From positions 1 to 64,000 of the forward strand of contig NZ_BAFT02000032.1 of NCBI RefSeq assembly GCF_000308475.2: DNA of 64,000 nt, in the 5' to 3' direction. The translations under genes and the position numbers were made by a program. The DNA is from Nocardia brasiliensis NBRC 14402. Lineage in GTDB: Bacteria; Actinomycetota; Actinomycetes; Mycobacteriales; Mycobacteriaceae. This document shows positions 24,056 through 32,542 of this stretch, piece after piece (the first letter of the stretch is position 1; each line of letters begins with the position of its first letter). The notes beneath the pieces were generated by a model that did no database searches, had not been told where the DNA came from, and worked only from the letters and a program-made list of their open reading frames with translations.

Positions 24056-24439
24056 TCAACGCTCATGATCGTCCCCAGCGAATTCCGCGAGAATTCCCCG
24101 CAGCCGGTATCGGGCCAGCGCCAGATTTCCGGTGTCACCATCGAACAGGACGTGCACGAAGAGCTGCCCGGCGAAATCCCCGGGCAGCGGATTCAAGAGG
24201 TGATAGGCGTGCGTTCCGCACACGATGATCTCGGTGTCGTCGGATCCGGTCGCGAGCGCCGCGCAGTGCAGCACTGAACGCACGATATCGGTTGTGGCAG
24301 CGGCATCTTCGTGTTGATCGACCAGGTCGTGCCGACCCGCCGCGGCGATCGCGAGACCGCTCGTACCGTCCACTAGTGTCGTACTGCACGCACCGGGTAT
24401 ATCCATAATGCGCGCAAGGCAGCCGTCGATATCGAGCAC
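24056..24439 (-). CDS. roadblock/LC7-like protein (3), divergent member
   Basis: A 127-residue protein with the same overall fold: GACSTTLVDGTSGLAIAAAG, then a helix, then HLLNPLPGDFAGQLFVHVLFD and NLALARYRLRGIL, the last segment nearly the same as in roadblock (1). The GTG at 24439 follows GAGGAGCGC. It heads the three-gene set, and its upstream region faces the prenyltransferase gene. Confidence 0.7.
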   Translation of the reverse strand: MLDIDGCLARIMDIPGACSTTLVDGTSGLAIAAAGRHDLVDQHEDAAATTDIVRSVLHCAALATGSDDTEIIVCGTHAYHLLNPLPGDFAGQLFVHVLFDGDTGNLALARYRLRGILAEFAGDDHER

Positions 24440-24563
24440 GCGCTCCTCGCCTGTTCTGTAAGGGTTGAGGATTCCAGACGCTACACACCGTCTCCGCGTG
24501 TTGTACGGCAAACGCGGGGGGAATTCGCAGCAGCGCGGCATTTACCGAGGATACGTCCTAAAT

Positions 24564-24637
24564 ATACCTCGCAGTATTTAATACCTAACAGTTTCAATAC
24601 CTTTCGGTATTGCCCCGGACAGCGAAAAGGTACCTTT
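24564..24637. promoter_or_regulatory. operator-like cluster between roadblock and prenyltransferase genes
   Basis: Three direct copies of ATACCT sit at 24564-24569, 24581-24586 and 24597-24602, 16-17 bp apart. The third is part of the dyad AATACC-TTTC-GGTATT (24596-24611), and a further perfect 12-bp palindrome AAAGGTACCTTT is at 24626-24637. Such phased, AT-rich sites in a GC-rich genome are likely regulator sites. They lie in a 383-bp gene-free stretch (24440-24822) between divergent units and could serve either. Confidence 0.55.
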
Positions 24638-24822
24638 CGGTTTCCTCCGTTCGGGCCGGCGCCGCCGTCCGTTCGGTCAACGCTTCAACTTTCCTGCCCA
24701 CTTCGCCGTATCCTGCGCCCGGACCGACTATCGTGTCCCCTCGGACGTCGTGTCGGTCCATCCGTTCCCACAGCCATCGGCGGCTCGGGCAGCCTGTGGC
24801 GGTTGCATATTCGAGGTGACTG

Positions 24823-25719
24823 ATGAGTTCTACCGCAGTGGTGACGCTCGACAGCCTGCGCCGGGATCTGCGCGAGTACGCGCGCCTGGCCGAGGTCCGT
24901 TACGACCCGGCGGTCGTGGACCCGGTCCTGGAGCCGCTCGCCGACCTGTGGACGAATTCCGTTGTCGCCGTACGCACCACCACACACCCGGTGCCCGAGC
25001 GCGACGTCAACATGCGTTTGATGCACGCCGGCGAGCCGACCGAACTCGTCGCCACCCTGCGCGACGCCGGACTGCTCACCTACACCGGACATCCGATGGA
25101 GGAGCTGCTTGCCGCCGTCAGCGCGGCGGTGCCCGCCCGGGCGGGCGTCGACGTCGCCCTGTCCGACGGTGTGCAGAAGATCTGGCTGATCTTCCCCGAA
25201 TTGCTGAGCGTGGAACGGATGCTCGCCTTCCCCGGGATACCGGAGGCGGCCCGCGCGCACGCCGGGCACCTGTCCCGCTACGGCGGCCGAATCGGTATCC
25301 TCGCAGTCGATTTCGCGGCCCGCACGATGAATCTGTACTCGAACGTGTTCGAACCGGGCAGCCTCGGCTCGGCCGATATCGCCGAGATCCTGGCCGACCT
25401 CGACTTCACCGCAGCGACCGAGGAGGAGCTCGCGCTACTCGGCCGCACCTTCAATATCTATCGCACCTTCTCGTGGACTTCCGCACGCATGCAACGCATT
25501 TGCTTCCCGCTGCGCGTGCAGGCCGCGAACTTCCCGACGCACCTGCATCCGGTGCTGGCCCGTTTCGTCGAGGGCGCGCCCTTCGTCGACCCGGACACGC
25601 GCGGCTTCGTCTTCTACGCCGCCTACGGCCCCACCGACCGCTACTACAAGGTCCAAGCCGAATACGCTACCGCCCAGCAGGTCACCTTCCCCGGCGGCAC
25701 CGCGCCCCGCGTCAACTGA
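24823..25719 (+). CDS. ABBA aromatic prenyltransferase (NphB/CloQ type)
   Basis: A 298-residue soluble prenyltransferase that would transfer a dimethylallyl or longer isoprenyl group to an aromatic acceptor. It carries the family's spread of conserved segments: RDVNMRLMHAGEP, QKIWLIFPELLS, LAVDFAARTMNLYSNVF, RICFPLRVQ and GFVFYAAYGPTDRYYKVQAEY, in which Arg, Lys and Tyr side chains bind the diphosphate. There is no NDxxD motif, as expected for the ABBA fold. No aromatic biosynthetic genes are adjacent, so the acceptor is unknown. The ATG at 24823 is preceded only by a weak GAGGTGA. Confidence 0.9.
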   Translation: MSSTAVVTLDSLRRDLREYARLAEVRYDPAVVDPVLEPLADLWTNSVVAVRTTTHPVPERDVNMRLMHAGEPTELVATLRDAGLLTYTGHPMEELLAAVSAAVPARAGVDVALSDGVQKIWLIFPELLSVERMLAFPGIPEAARAHAGHLSRYGGRIGILAVDFAARTMNLYSNVFEPGSLGSADIAEILADLDFTAATEEELALLGRTFNIYRTFSWTSARMQRICFPLRVQAANFPTHLHPVLARFVEGAPFVDPDTRGFVFYAAYGPTDRYYKVQAEYATAQQVTFPGGTAPRVN

Positions 25720-25819
25720 CGCGCTGCGCAACAGCGGCGGCGACGCTGACAATCCTTTCGCCGCAAGGTGTCCGGCGAGTTGCCGAAACGAGTGGGCGGC
25801 GCGCCGCGATGGGAAAGGT

Positions 25820-26020
25820 ATGCGTAGCGACGTACTCACCTGCAGGGAGCGGCGGCAGGTCGTGCGACGGCTCGTCGCCCTGTGCCATCAGATGAACGAG
25901 CTCATCGATGTGGCGGAGGCCGAATCGTCGGAGCTGCTGCTCGCCCAGGCGCACACCACCTGCCGACTATTACAGGATCTGGTCCTGGACATGGTCGCGG
26001 CCGAGAGCAAGATCCGCTGA
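25820..26020 (+). CDS. small helical protein of unknown function
   Basis: A 66-residue, mostly helical, acidic-basic protein with no membrane segment and two cysteines in helical positions (LCHQMNEL and TTCRLLQDL). The ATG at 25820 follows GGGAAAGG, so translation is plausible, and the codon pattern is regular. I do not recognise it. It lies 100 bp after the prenyltransferase and may be read with it. Confidence 0.5.
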   Translation: MRSDVLTCRERRQVVRRLVALCHQMNELIDVAEAESSELLLAQAHTTCRLLQDLVLDMVAAESKIR

Positions 26021-26168
26021 GCGACCAGGCCGCAACGAGATCGCCGAGATTGTTTCGGCGTGTCGACAATCCGCGGGGGTGACCGAGCCGAACTCAGATG
26101 TGTAGGCATCGATGTTTCGGAACGAGGTCACCATGCGCACACCGGGACTGCCCGATATCGCGAGTTGC

Positions 26169-26564
26169 TCAGGCGGCCAGCGCGGCGCGCCAGCACCAGG
26201 TATCGGTGTACTGATGCAGCGCGCTGATCTTGCCGTCGGCCACGTGCCACAGATGCGCGAACTCCGCGAGTACGGGTTTACCCGTCGCGCGCGCAGTGCC
26301 GCGATAGTGCCCGGTGACGAGCACCCCGCCGTCCTCGGTGTCGTACCAGGCCTCGGCGTACGGCGCGATATCGAAGTCCTGGCCGACGGGTCCCCACACG
26401 GTGGCCAGCGCGACCTTCGGACCGCGCGGCGCGAAGTCGGTGACGCTGGGCATGCCCGGTGCCACCTCGGCCTCGAACTGCGGATGCAGCGCGGCCAAGA
26501 TCGCGGCGCCGCTGTTGGCCTGGATCGCCAGATAGAACTGATTCACCACATCTCTGTTGCTCAT
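26169..26564 (-). CDS. NTF2-like/SnoaL-like protein
   Basis: A 131-residue NTF2-fold protein. The opening MSNRDVVNQFYLAIQANSGAAI and the late strand LAEFAHLWHVADGKISALHQYTD are typical of SnoaL-like ketosteroid-isomerase relatives, most of unknown substrate. A dyad TTAGA/TCTAA (26574-26578 and 26587-26591) lies just upstream and may be a regulator site. It is a single gene. Confidence 0.85.
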   Translation of the reverse strand: MSNRDVVNQFYLAIQANSGAAILAALHPQFEAEVAPGMPSVTDFAPRGPKVALATVWGPVGQDFDIAPYAEAWYDTEDGGVLVTGHYRGTARATGKPVLAEFAHLWHVADGKISALHQYTDTWCWRAALAA

Positions 26565-26808
26565 ACCTCGATATTAGAGGGATCATTCTAAATCGGCCAG
26601 AGAGGCGGCGGTGATCAAAGGCACAACCAACTTCGCGCCGAGATCGATTGCGGGCCATAGCCAACACGCATATCGGACCGGACGATTCGCGCGGCGTTTG
26701 CGGTGTCACGATGACACCGTGCGGCTATCATTTGGTTAATCGTTCCGTGTACCGGGGGTCGGGTGGTGCCGAGGAGCGGCTCGGCGAGGCAGACAAGGCA
26801 GGGGTTGA

Positions 26809-27315
26809 GTGGCCACGATCGCGCAACTGAGGGCAATTCTGGCAGTGCTGCACATCGACCCCGGCGACATCGACGCCCTCGCCACCGAGAACAACGACCC
26901 GGCGGTCGAGCGCGCCAAACTGGCCGCGCTGTTGCAGCGGGTGTTCAGCAGCGAACTGCGCAGCGCGGTGACCAACACGCCGGACCAGCAGGAACTGGCC
27001 CGGCGCTGGACCGCGGCGAGCACCCAGCCCGCGCTGGACGGCGAGAACGCCACCGAACAGGCCCATTTCGACGCGCACTGGCTGCACAACCGGATCGACG
27101 CGCTGGCCCCGCGCCATCTCTCCGATCAGGCCCCGGTCCTGCTCGACGCCGCAGCCCGCGCCGCCGAGGCCGCACAGGTGCTGTTGTCCCTGAGCAGCGG
27201 GAACCCGCACGGCGACGGCACCGAATCGCTCTGGCAGACCGCCCTGGACGACCTGGCCTCGGCCTTCCATCTGATCAACGACGAGCACAACGCGATCACT
27301 CAGCCGATCGAATAG
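26809..27315 (+). CDS. hypothetical alpha-helical protein
   Basis: A 168-residue soluble protein, helical and acidic, rich in Ala, Asp, Glu and Gln, with no signal peptide, cysteine motif or repeat. The GTG at 26809 follows GGGGTT. The C-terminus (LINDEHNAITQPIE) ends 3 bp before the end of the ABC permease gene on the other strand, so it faces the biosynthetic cluster. I do not recognise the family and give no function. Confidence 0.65.
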   Translation: MATIAQLRAILAVLHIDPGDIDALATENNDPAVERAKLAALLQRVFSSELRSAVTNTPDQQELARRWTAASTQPALDGENATEQAHFDAHWLHNRIDALAPRHLSDQAPVLLDAAARAAEAAQVLLSLSSGNPHGDGTESLWQTALDDLASAFHLINDEHNAITQPIE

Positions 27316-27318
27316 CGC

Positions 27319-28110
27319 TCAGCTGCGGCCGACCTTGCTGTGGCTGAGCCGGAACCGGAACAGGGCGACCAGTCCGCCGACGACGCCGACCCCGAGCAGG
27401 ATCAGGCAGGGCACGACGATGTCGGCGAACCCGGCTCCGCGCAGGATGACGTCTTGGTAACCCTTCAACGCCCAGTACTGCGGCGTGAACGGCGATAAGG
27501 CCTGTGCCCAACCGGGCAGCGTGTCGCGCGGCGTGATCGTGCCCGCCAGCCCGCCGATGGCCAGCGAACCGACCTGCGCCATGATCGAGAGCTGGTCGAT
27601 GGTGCGGCACAGCGAGACGAGCGCGATGCCGAAGCCCCAGGTCGCGACCATCAGCGAGGCGCTGATCGGGACCAGCAGCCAGACCGAGCCCTTGCTGTGC
27701 AGGTCCCACAGCGTGAACGCGACCAGCCACAGGATGCTCAGGTGCACCACCGAGAACAGCACCGACGGGAGCGATTTGCCGAGGATGATCTCCCCGGCGC
27801 GCACAGGCGCGGCACGCAGCCGATCCCAGGTGCCCCACTCGTGCTCGCGGAAGAACGAGGCGCCGAGCAAGGTCGTGATGAAGAAGGCGAACATCACGAT
27901 GGTGCCCGGCCCCGCCTGCTCGATGCCGCTGGCGTTGGGGAACCCGCCGAAGAAGCGCAGCTGCGCCTTGTTCGCCGGGGTCAGGAACGCCATCATGCCG
28001 ATGGGCAGCACCGTGAGCACGATGAGCTGGGCCGGGTCGGACCGGATGCGGCGCAGGTCCGCCCAGGACAGCGCGCGCACCCGATCGACGGCGGAGTCAT
28101 GCAACAGCAT
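27319..28110 (-). CDS. ABC-2 type transporter permease (cluster exporter)
   Basis: A 263-residue integral membrane protein with six predicted hydrophobic segments (first: LIVLTVLPIGMMAFL; last: IVVPCLILLGVGVVGGLVALF). FREHEWGTWDRLRAAPV in the first loop is the ABC-2 permease pattern of drug exporters. It forms the membrane half of an exporter with the ATPase encoded just upstream (14-bp overlap). It is the last gene of the long biosynthetic operon and probably exports the product or gives self-resistance. Confidence 0.92.
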   Translation of the reverse strand: MLLHDSAVDRVRALSWADLRRIRSDPAQLIVLTVLPIGMMAFLTPANKAQLRFFGGFPNASGIEQAGPGTIVMFAFFITTLLGASFFREHEWGTWDRLRAAPVRAGEIILGKSLPSVLFSVVHLSILWLVAFTLWDLHSKGSVWLLVPISASLMVATWGFGIALVSLCRTIDQLSIMAQVGSLAIGGLAGTITPRDTLPGWAQALSPFTPQYWALKGYQDVILRGAGFADIVVPCLILLGVGVVGGLVALFRFRLSHSKVGRS

Positions 28111-29056
28111 CTCGGATCCCTTCGACGGGCTGGTCGGCGCCGGTCGCGGCCGCGCGCATGATCGCCAGGTAGGCGTTCTCCAGGTTTGGGTGCTGGATCT
28201 CCGCGGCAAGCAGTTGCTCGGTATCGGTGTCCAACGTGGTGAACAGCTGCGCGAGCAGTTGGCCCGGCGCGTTCGTCGGAATGTCGAGCCGGCGCCCCTC
28301 GACCACCGTGGCGCCCGGCGCGGCGAGGAACCCGCCGAGGCTCGCGGGGATCTCGGTCGCGAATTCGAGACTGACCGCCGCCTGCGCGTGGCGCTCGATC
28401 AGGTCGGCGGCACTCCCCTGCGCCAGGATTCGGCCCTGATGCAGCACGACCACCCGGGCCCCGAGCACCTCGAGTTCCGGCAGGTAGTGGGTTGCGTACA
28501 CCACCGCCGCGCCCCGATCGGCGAGGTTGCGTACCTCGTCGAGCAGGTCTTGCCGGGCCGAGACGTCCGCGCCCACGGTCGGCTCGTCCAGCCACAGCAC
28601 GTCCGGCTCGTGCAGCAGCGCCATCGCGGTGTGCAGCCGACGTTGCTGACCACCGGAGAGCTGGTGTGCCCGGGTGGTGAGGAACGGCGTGATGCCGAGC
28701 CGCGAGGCGACCTCGTCGATCCGCGCGGGCAGTTCCCTGCGGCCCACACCCATCAGCCTGCCGAAAAAGGTCAGGTTCTCCCGCGCGGTCAGCGTCGGAT
28801 ACACGCCGAGTTCCTGCGGCGCGAAACCCAGCTTGCGCCGGGCCTGGCGCGGCTCGGTCGCGAGGTCGATGTCATCGATCCGGACCGTCCCCGAGTCGGC
28901 GGGCGTGAGACCCGCGACGATGGACGCCGTGGTGGTCTTGCCCGCCCCGTTCGGACCGAGCAGGCCGACGATCTCGCCGGGTCGCACGAGCAGGTCGACT
29001 CCGGTGAGCACCTGTTTCTTACCGTACGACTTGTTCAGATCGCAGATCTCCAGCAT
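28097..29056 (-). CDS. ABC transporter ATPase, DrrA-like
   Basis: A 319-residue ATPase. Walker A is GPNGAGKTT, the Q loop FAPQELGVYP, the signature LSGGQQRRL, Walker B DVLWLDEPTVGAD, and the switch histidine is in YATHY. The C-terminal extension of about 90 residues is typical of drug-exporting DrrA relatives. It pairs with the ABC-2 permease. The ATG at 29056 follows GGAGGTG and lies 38 bp inside the end of the MaoC-SDR gene, so translation is coupled. Confidence 0.93.
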   Translation of the reverse strand: MLEICDLNKSYGKKQVLTGVDLLVRPGEIVGLLGPNGAGKTTTASIVAGLTPADSGTVRIDDIDLATEPRQARRKLGFAPQELGVYPTLTARENLTFFGRLMGVGRRELPARIDEVASRLGITPFLTTRAHQLSGGQQRRLHTAMALLHEPDVLWLDEPTVGADVSARQDLLDEVRNLADRGAAVVYATHYLPELEVLGARVVVLHQGRILAQGSAADLIERHAQAAVSLEFATEIPASLGGFLAAPGATVVEGRRLDIPTNAPGQLLAQLFTTLDTDTEQLLAAEIQHPNLENAYLAIMRAAATGADQPVEGIRDAVA

Positions 29057-30566
29057 CTCGCACCTCCTCGTGCAGCAGTGGCCAGGGCGCGCCCCATCCG
29101 GCCGCGCCGAGCACCGAAACTTCTCCGGCGACAACGTCTTCGGCGGAGAAGGCGTTGACGATATCGGCGGCGACCGGCGCGATGGGGTTGCTCACCGCGC
29201 GTCCGCCCGGGGTGTTCGTCAGGTCGGTCCACAGCCGCGGCGGACGGACCACCACCACGTGCCACGGATGATGGCGCGCAACGTATTCCGCGAGTCCCTC
29301 GACCGCGGCCTTGGCCGCCGCGTAGTGCGGCCACCAGCGGGGCGGAGCCAGCACCGCCTCCGACGAGATCAGCACCACGGTGGCGCCCTTCTCGAGCCGG
29401 GGCACGCACACCGACAGCGGCGCGAAGACCAGCCGGGTGCTCGCCGCCATGAACTGCGCGGCGGTCTCGACCGCGTCCGGCGCCAGCGGCAGCGTCGGAA
29501 TCGCCGGGGCCGCGAGCAGCACCACGCCGTCGAGGGGCCCTTCGGGCAGGGCGGCACCGAGGGCGTAGCCGTCGCTGGCGTCGGCGAGCACCGGCCACAG
29601 CCGGTCCCGGTAGGCGTGCGAGGCCGCGGCGAGCACCTCGGGCGCGCGGGTGCAGCTCACCAGGACCCGCGCGCCCTGACTCGCCAGCCCCAGTGAGACG
29701 GCGGCGCCGAGTCCCCGGCTGCCGCCGACGACCAGGATGGTGCGGCCCGCGAGCCGCTCCGAGGGCGGTAGCACGGCGGCCAGTTCCTGCGGGTCCGGTC
29801 CGGGCACCGACTCCCGGATCAGGCTCTGCACGGTGACGTCGGCGCTGGCGCCGCAGCGCATGCCGGCCTGCAGGGTGACCAGCCCCGAGCGCCGGTCCAC
29901 CTCGGGCGCGGCGGTGTCGAATTCCACTGCGCCGGAACCGGACCCGTGCAGCACGATGGTCGTCGCGACGAGCAGCGCGTCCCGGCCGGGCGTGCACATG
30001 CCGGTCCAGTAGCTGGCCCAGCCGAGCACGGCCGCGACATGTTCGGGCACGCGCCCGCCGATCACCCGCGAGACCAGGGCGGCGATCAACGGGTAGTCCA
30101 CCGCATACGTCCCGCCTTCGGCGCCCGGCGCCTGCGCGGAATCGCCTGCCACATCGGCCAATCCGAGCACGCGCGGGGTATCACGGCGCGGTTGGTCCGC
30201 GGCGGCGGGTCCGCACCACGGCAGCACCGAACCCAGCCGGCACCGGACGCCGACCACCTCGATGCCGCCGAAGCTGACCCGGCCGCGGGCCTCGCTCTCC
30301 GACACCGTCCAGTCGACCTCGTAGCGGCGGCCCGGAATCGTCGGCTGCCGGAACGTCGCCCGAATATCGCGCACCGCCATCGGATCGGTGGTCTCGGCGA
30401 GCGCGGCCAGCGCCAAGGTGACCACGAGCGCGCCGTGCGCCACCGGCCTGCCGTACGGCGAACGGTGGCCGAAATCGTTGTCCACGTGCAACGGATTGCG
30501 ATCACCGGTGGCGGCCGCGTAGGTCGCCACGTCGGTATCGGTCACACGGAACACGCGGGCCGTCAT
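29019..30566 (-). CDS. MaoC-like hydratase fused to SDR ketoreductase
   Basis: A 515-residue fusion. Residues 1-150 resemble MaoC hot-dog hydratases (TGDRNPLHVDNDFGHRSPYGRPVAHG carries the Asp/His dyad), and residues 150-270 may be a second, degenerate hot-dog fold. The C-terminal half is an SDR: VVGGSRGLGAAVSLGLA binds NAD(P), the catalytic Ser is in ISSEA and the Tyr-x3-Lys pair in YAAAKAAVE. Together these could reduce a beta-ketone and dehydrate the alcohol, or hydrate and oxidise. The PKS modules here have no ketoreductase or dehydratase, so this enzyme may act in trans. The ATG overlaps the ACP stop (ATGA). Confidence 0.85.
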   Translation of the reverse strand: MTARVFRVTDTDVATYAAATGDRNPLHVDNDFGHRSPYGRPVAHGALVVTLALAALAETTDPMAVRDIRATFRQPTIPGRRYEVDWTVSESEARGRVSFGGIEVVGVRCRLGSVLPWCGPAAADQPRRDTPRVLGLADVAGDSAQAPGAEGGTYAVDYPLIAALVSRVIGGRVPEHVAAVLGWASYWTGMCTPGRDALLVATTIVLHGSGSGAVEFDTAAPEVDRRSGLVTLQAGMRCGASADVTVQSLIRESVPGPDPQELAAVLPPSERLAGRTILVVGGSRGLGAAVSLGLASQGARVLVSCTRAPEVLAAASHAYRDRLWPVLADASDGYALGAALPEGPLDGVVLLAAPAIPTLPLAPDAVETAAQFMAASTRLVFAPLSVCVPRLEKGATVVLISSEAVLAPPRWWPHYAAAKAAVEGLAEYVARHHPWHVVVVRPPRLWTDLTNTPGGRAVSNPIAPVAADIVNAFSAEDVVAGEVSVLGAAGWGAPWPLLHEEVRDAGDLRSEQVVR

Positions 30567-30811
30567 GACACCCGCTCCCGCCGTGCGGTCACCACGGCCG
30601 CGGCGAGTTCGGCGAGCGTGGGTTCCGACGTGAGCGTGCGCTCCGGAAGTTCCACCGCGAACGCGCGTTCCACCGCGTACACCAGCCGGACCTGGGCCAG
30701 CGAATCCCAGGTGTCCATGTCGGCGCGCACGGTATCGGGGCCGTGGGCGGCCGGCTCGCCGACCACTTCGGCGAACAGCTCGAGCAACTGCTCCATCACA
30801 TCAGTAGCCAT
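30563..30811 (-). CDS. discrete acyl carrier protein
   Basis: An 82-residue ACP. The phosphopantetheine serine is in DTWDSLAQVRLV, followed by the usual helix III pattern. It overlaps the FkbH-like gene upstream by 11 bp and the MaoC-SDR gene by four. FkbH-type proteins load three-carbon units from glycolysis onto such discrete ACPs, so this is the probable partner. It could also accept the fatty acid from the FAAL. Confidence 0.93.
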   Translation of the reverse strand: MATDVMEQLLELFAEVVGEPAAHGPDTVRADMDTWDSLAQVRLVYAVERAFAVELPERTLTSEPTLAELAAAVVTARRERVS

Positions 30812-32540
30812 GGTGGGTCTGCGCCTCTCGCACGTGCGGGCTGCGCGCGGGCGCGCCACCCGTCAGGTCGAATCCGTATACCGCCCCCTGCGCCGACTCC
30901 GCCTCGAGTGCGAAACCGTGCCGGGGGTACAGCTCGCGCACCAGCGCGTTGCGGGCGGTCGGGAGATACCGGCCCACCAATCGCGAGCTGCCCTGTGCCA
31001 GCGCCCATTCGGCGGCCGCGGCCAGCAGATTGTCTTCCGCGTTCCGGCCGATCACCCGGCAGCTCAGCAGCAGGGTGTCGATCTCGACGGCGCCCTCGCG
31101 GTCCTCGGCGAGCAGCACGCCGACGATGCCGTGATCGGCGAAACGGTCCCGCAGGCGCAGGATCGCGGCGAACCAGCGCGGATCCTCGGCCATCTTCCGG
31201 ACCTGGCTCTGGGTGTGCCTGCGGGTGGTCAGGTTGAACTGGTTGGTCTTGGCGATCAGCTGGGCGGCCCGGTCCAGCGTGGTGCTGTTGATCGGCTCGA
31301 TGGTGGCGATCATGTCCAGGCTCGCGAGGAACTCGTCCAGGTTGTCCGTCACGATCCGTTCGGCGGCGGCCAGTGCCTGGTAGGAGCGCTGCCGCGAGAA
31401 GTCCTCACTCGACAGCGCACCGGGATGCAGCCAGGGCAGCGCGGCCAGCGCGGCACGGAACTTCGCGGGCGCCGCGGGCAGGCACAGCGCGCGCACCTCG
31501 GGGTGCGCGGCGACGACCTGGGCGCATTCGGCCGGGTTGTCGTCGACGAACGCAATGCTGCCGAGGCCGAGCCGGATCTTCTGCGAGATCTCCTGGAGCT
31601 GTTCGGATTTCGGCCGCCAGTCGGCGACGATGTGGGTGAAGTCCGCGGCCCGCAGCACCATGCCCGGCGCCTCGTCGATGGCCCGCAGCGCGAGCTCGCG
31701 ATCGTTCTTGCTGGCCACCGCGAGCAGTACGCCGCGCTCGGTGAGCGCCCGCAGATAGCGCTGGAAATCGGCGAACGCCTCGCCTTCGGCGCCGGTGCCG
31801 ACCCGGATGCCGTCGATGCCGTCGTCGCCGAGGACGCCGCCCCACAGGGTGCCGTCGAGGTCGACCACCACGCACCGCGCGGACCGGCCCCGGTCGGCCG
31901 CGACCGTGTCGGCGATCGCCGCGGCCAGCCACGGCAGGCTGTCCGGCGCATACGGTTGCCGCACCCGGTACCAGCTGCGCGAGTCCTCCCACTGCCGCAG
32001 ACCCACCTGGGCGGCAAGCTGTTCCACGTCGACGAAGAGCACTCGGCCCGCCGCCTGTTCGGCGAGCCGCGCGTTGATCTCGCGCACCCGGTGTGAGAGC
32101 GACTGCGGGGTACGCCAGGCGGCCGCGCCGTACGCGTCGACCGCGGGCGGTGCGAACCCGAGCTGCACCACCCGCACGCCGGAGCGCGCCGCGGCGTCCC
32201 ACAGCCCGACCCAGCGGTCCACGGTCTCCTCGACCGTGCCGGTGACATCGTGGTGCGTACCCGCCAGCACGACGTAATCGCCTTCGCGAAACGGTGTTTG
32301 AGGCGCGAGCAGGACTTGCTCGACCTGACCGAACGGAAACTCGAGCAGCTCCGGGGTCACCCCGGCGCGAGCGCAGGCCAGCGGCAGCAGCTCGGTGAGG
32401 AAGTCGGTGGTGTAGGTCGCCAGCACGGCCAGACGAACGGCGACGCCCGGCGAGCTCGGTTCGCGGGCGAGCGTTTTCGCGTGCTGGGTCCACGCGACAT
32501 ATCCGTCGGCGGGTGCGATCCGCACCGCGATATCGGCCAT
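30801..32540 (-). CDS. FkbH-like HAD-superfamily protein
   Basis: A 579-residue protein. The N-terminal 200 residues hold an SGNH-like region (LAVLATYTTDFL, then LAGTHHDVTG). The central HAD domain has VVVDLDGTLWGGVLGDDG (DxDGT nucleophile, typical FkbH), ASKNDRELA and the late FVDDNPAE. The C-terminal 180 residues look GNAT-like. FkbH proteins take 1,3-bisphosphoglycerate, dephosphorylate it and place glyceryl on an ACP, as a step to methoxymalonyl-type or glyceryl-derived units. The other methoxymalonyl genes (dehydrogenases, O-methyltransferase) are absent, so glyceryl itself, or a related unit, may be used. Confidence 0.92.
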   Translation of the reverse strand: MADIAVRIAPADGYVAWTQHAKTLAREPSSPGVAVRLAVLATYTTDFLTELLPLACARAGVTPELLEFPFGQVEQVLLAPQTPFREGDYVVLAGTHHDVTGTVEETVDRWVGLWDAAARSGVRVVQLGFAPPAVDAYGAAAWRTPQSLSHRVREINARLAEQAAGRVLFVDVEQLAAQVGLRQWEDSRSWYRVRQPYAPDSLPWLAAAIADTVAADRGRSARCVVVDLDGTLWGGVLGDDGIDGIRVGTGAEGEAFADFQRYLRALTERGVLLAVASKNDRELALRAIDEAPGMVLRAADFTHIVADWRPKSEQLQEISQKIRLGLGSIAFVDDNPAECAQVVAAHPEVRALCLPAAPAKFRAALAALPWLHPGALSSEDFSRQRSYQALAAAERIVTDNLDEFLASLDMIATIEPINSTTLDRAAQLIAKTNQFNLTTRRHTQSQVRKMAEDPRWFAAILRLRDRFADHGIVGVLLAEDREGAVEIDTLLLSCRVIGRNAEDNLLAAAAEWALAQGSSRLVGRYLPTARNALVRELYPRHGFALEAESAQGAVYGFDLTGGAPARSPHVREAQTHHGY

Positions 32541-32542
32541 CG

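Noticed and set aside
30563-32540. Methoxymalonyl-ACP pathway
   Set aside because: FkbH and an ACP are present, but the acyl and hydroxyacyl dehydrogenases and the O-methyltransferase are missing from the whole window.
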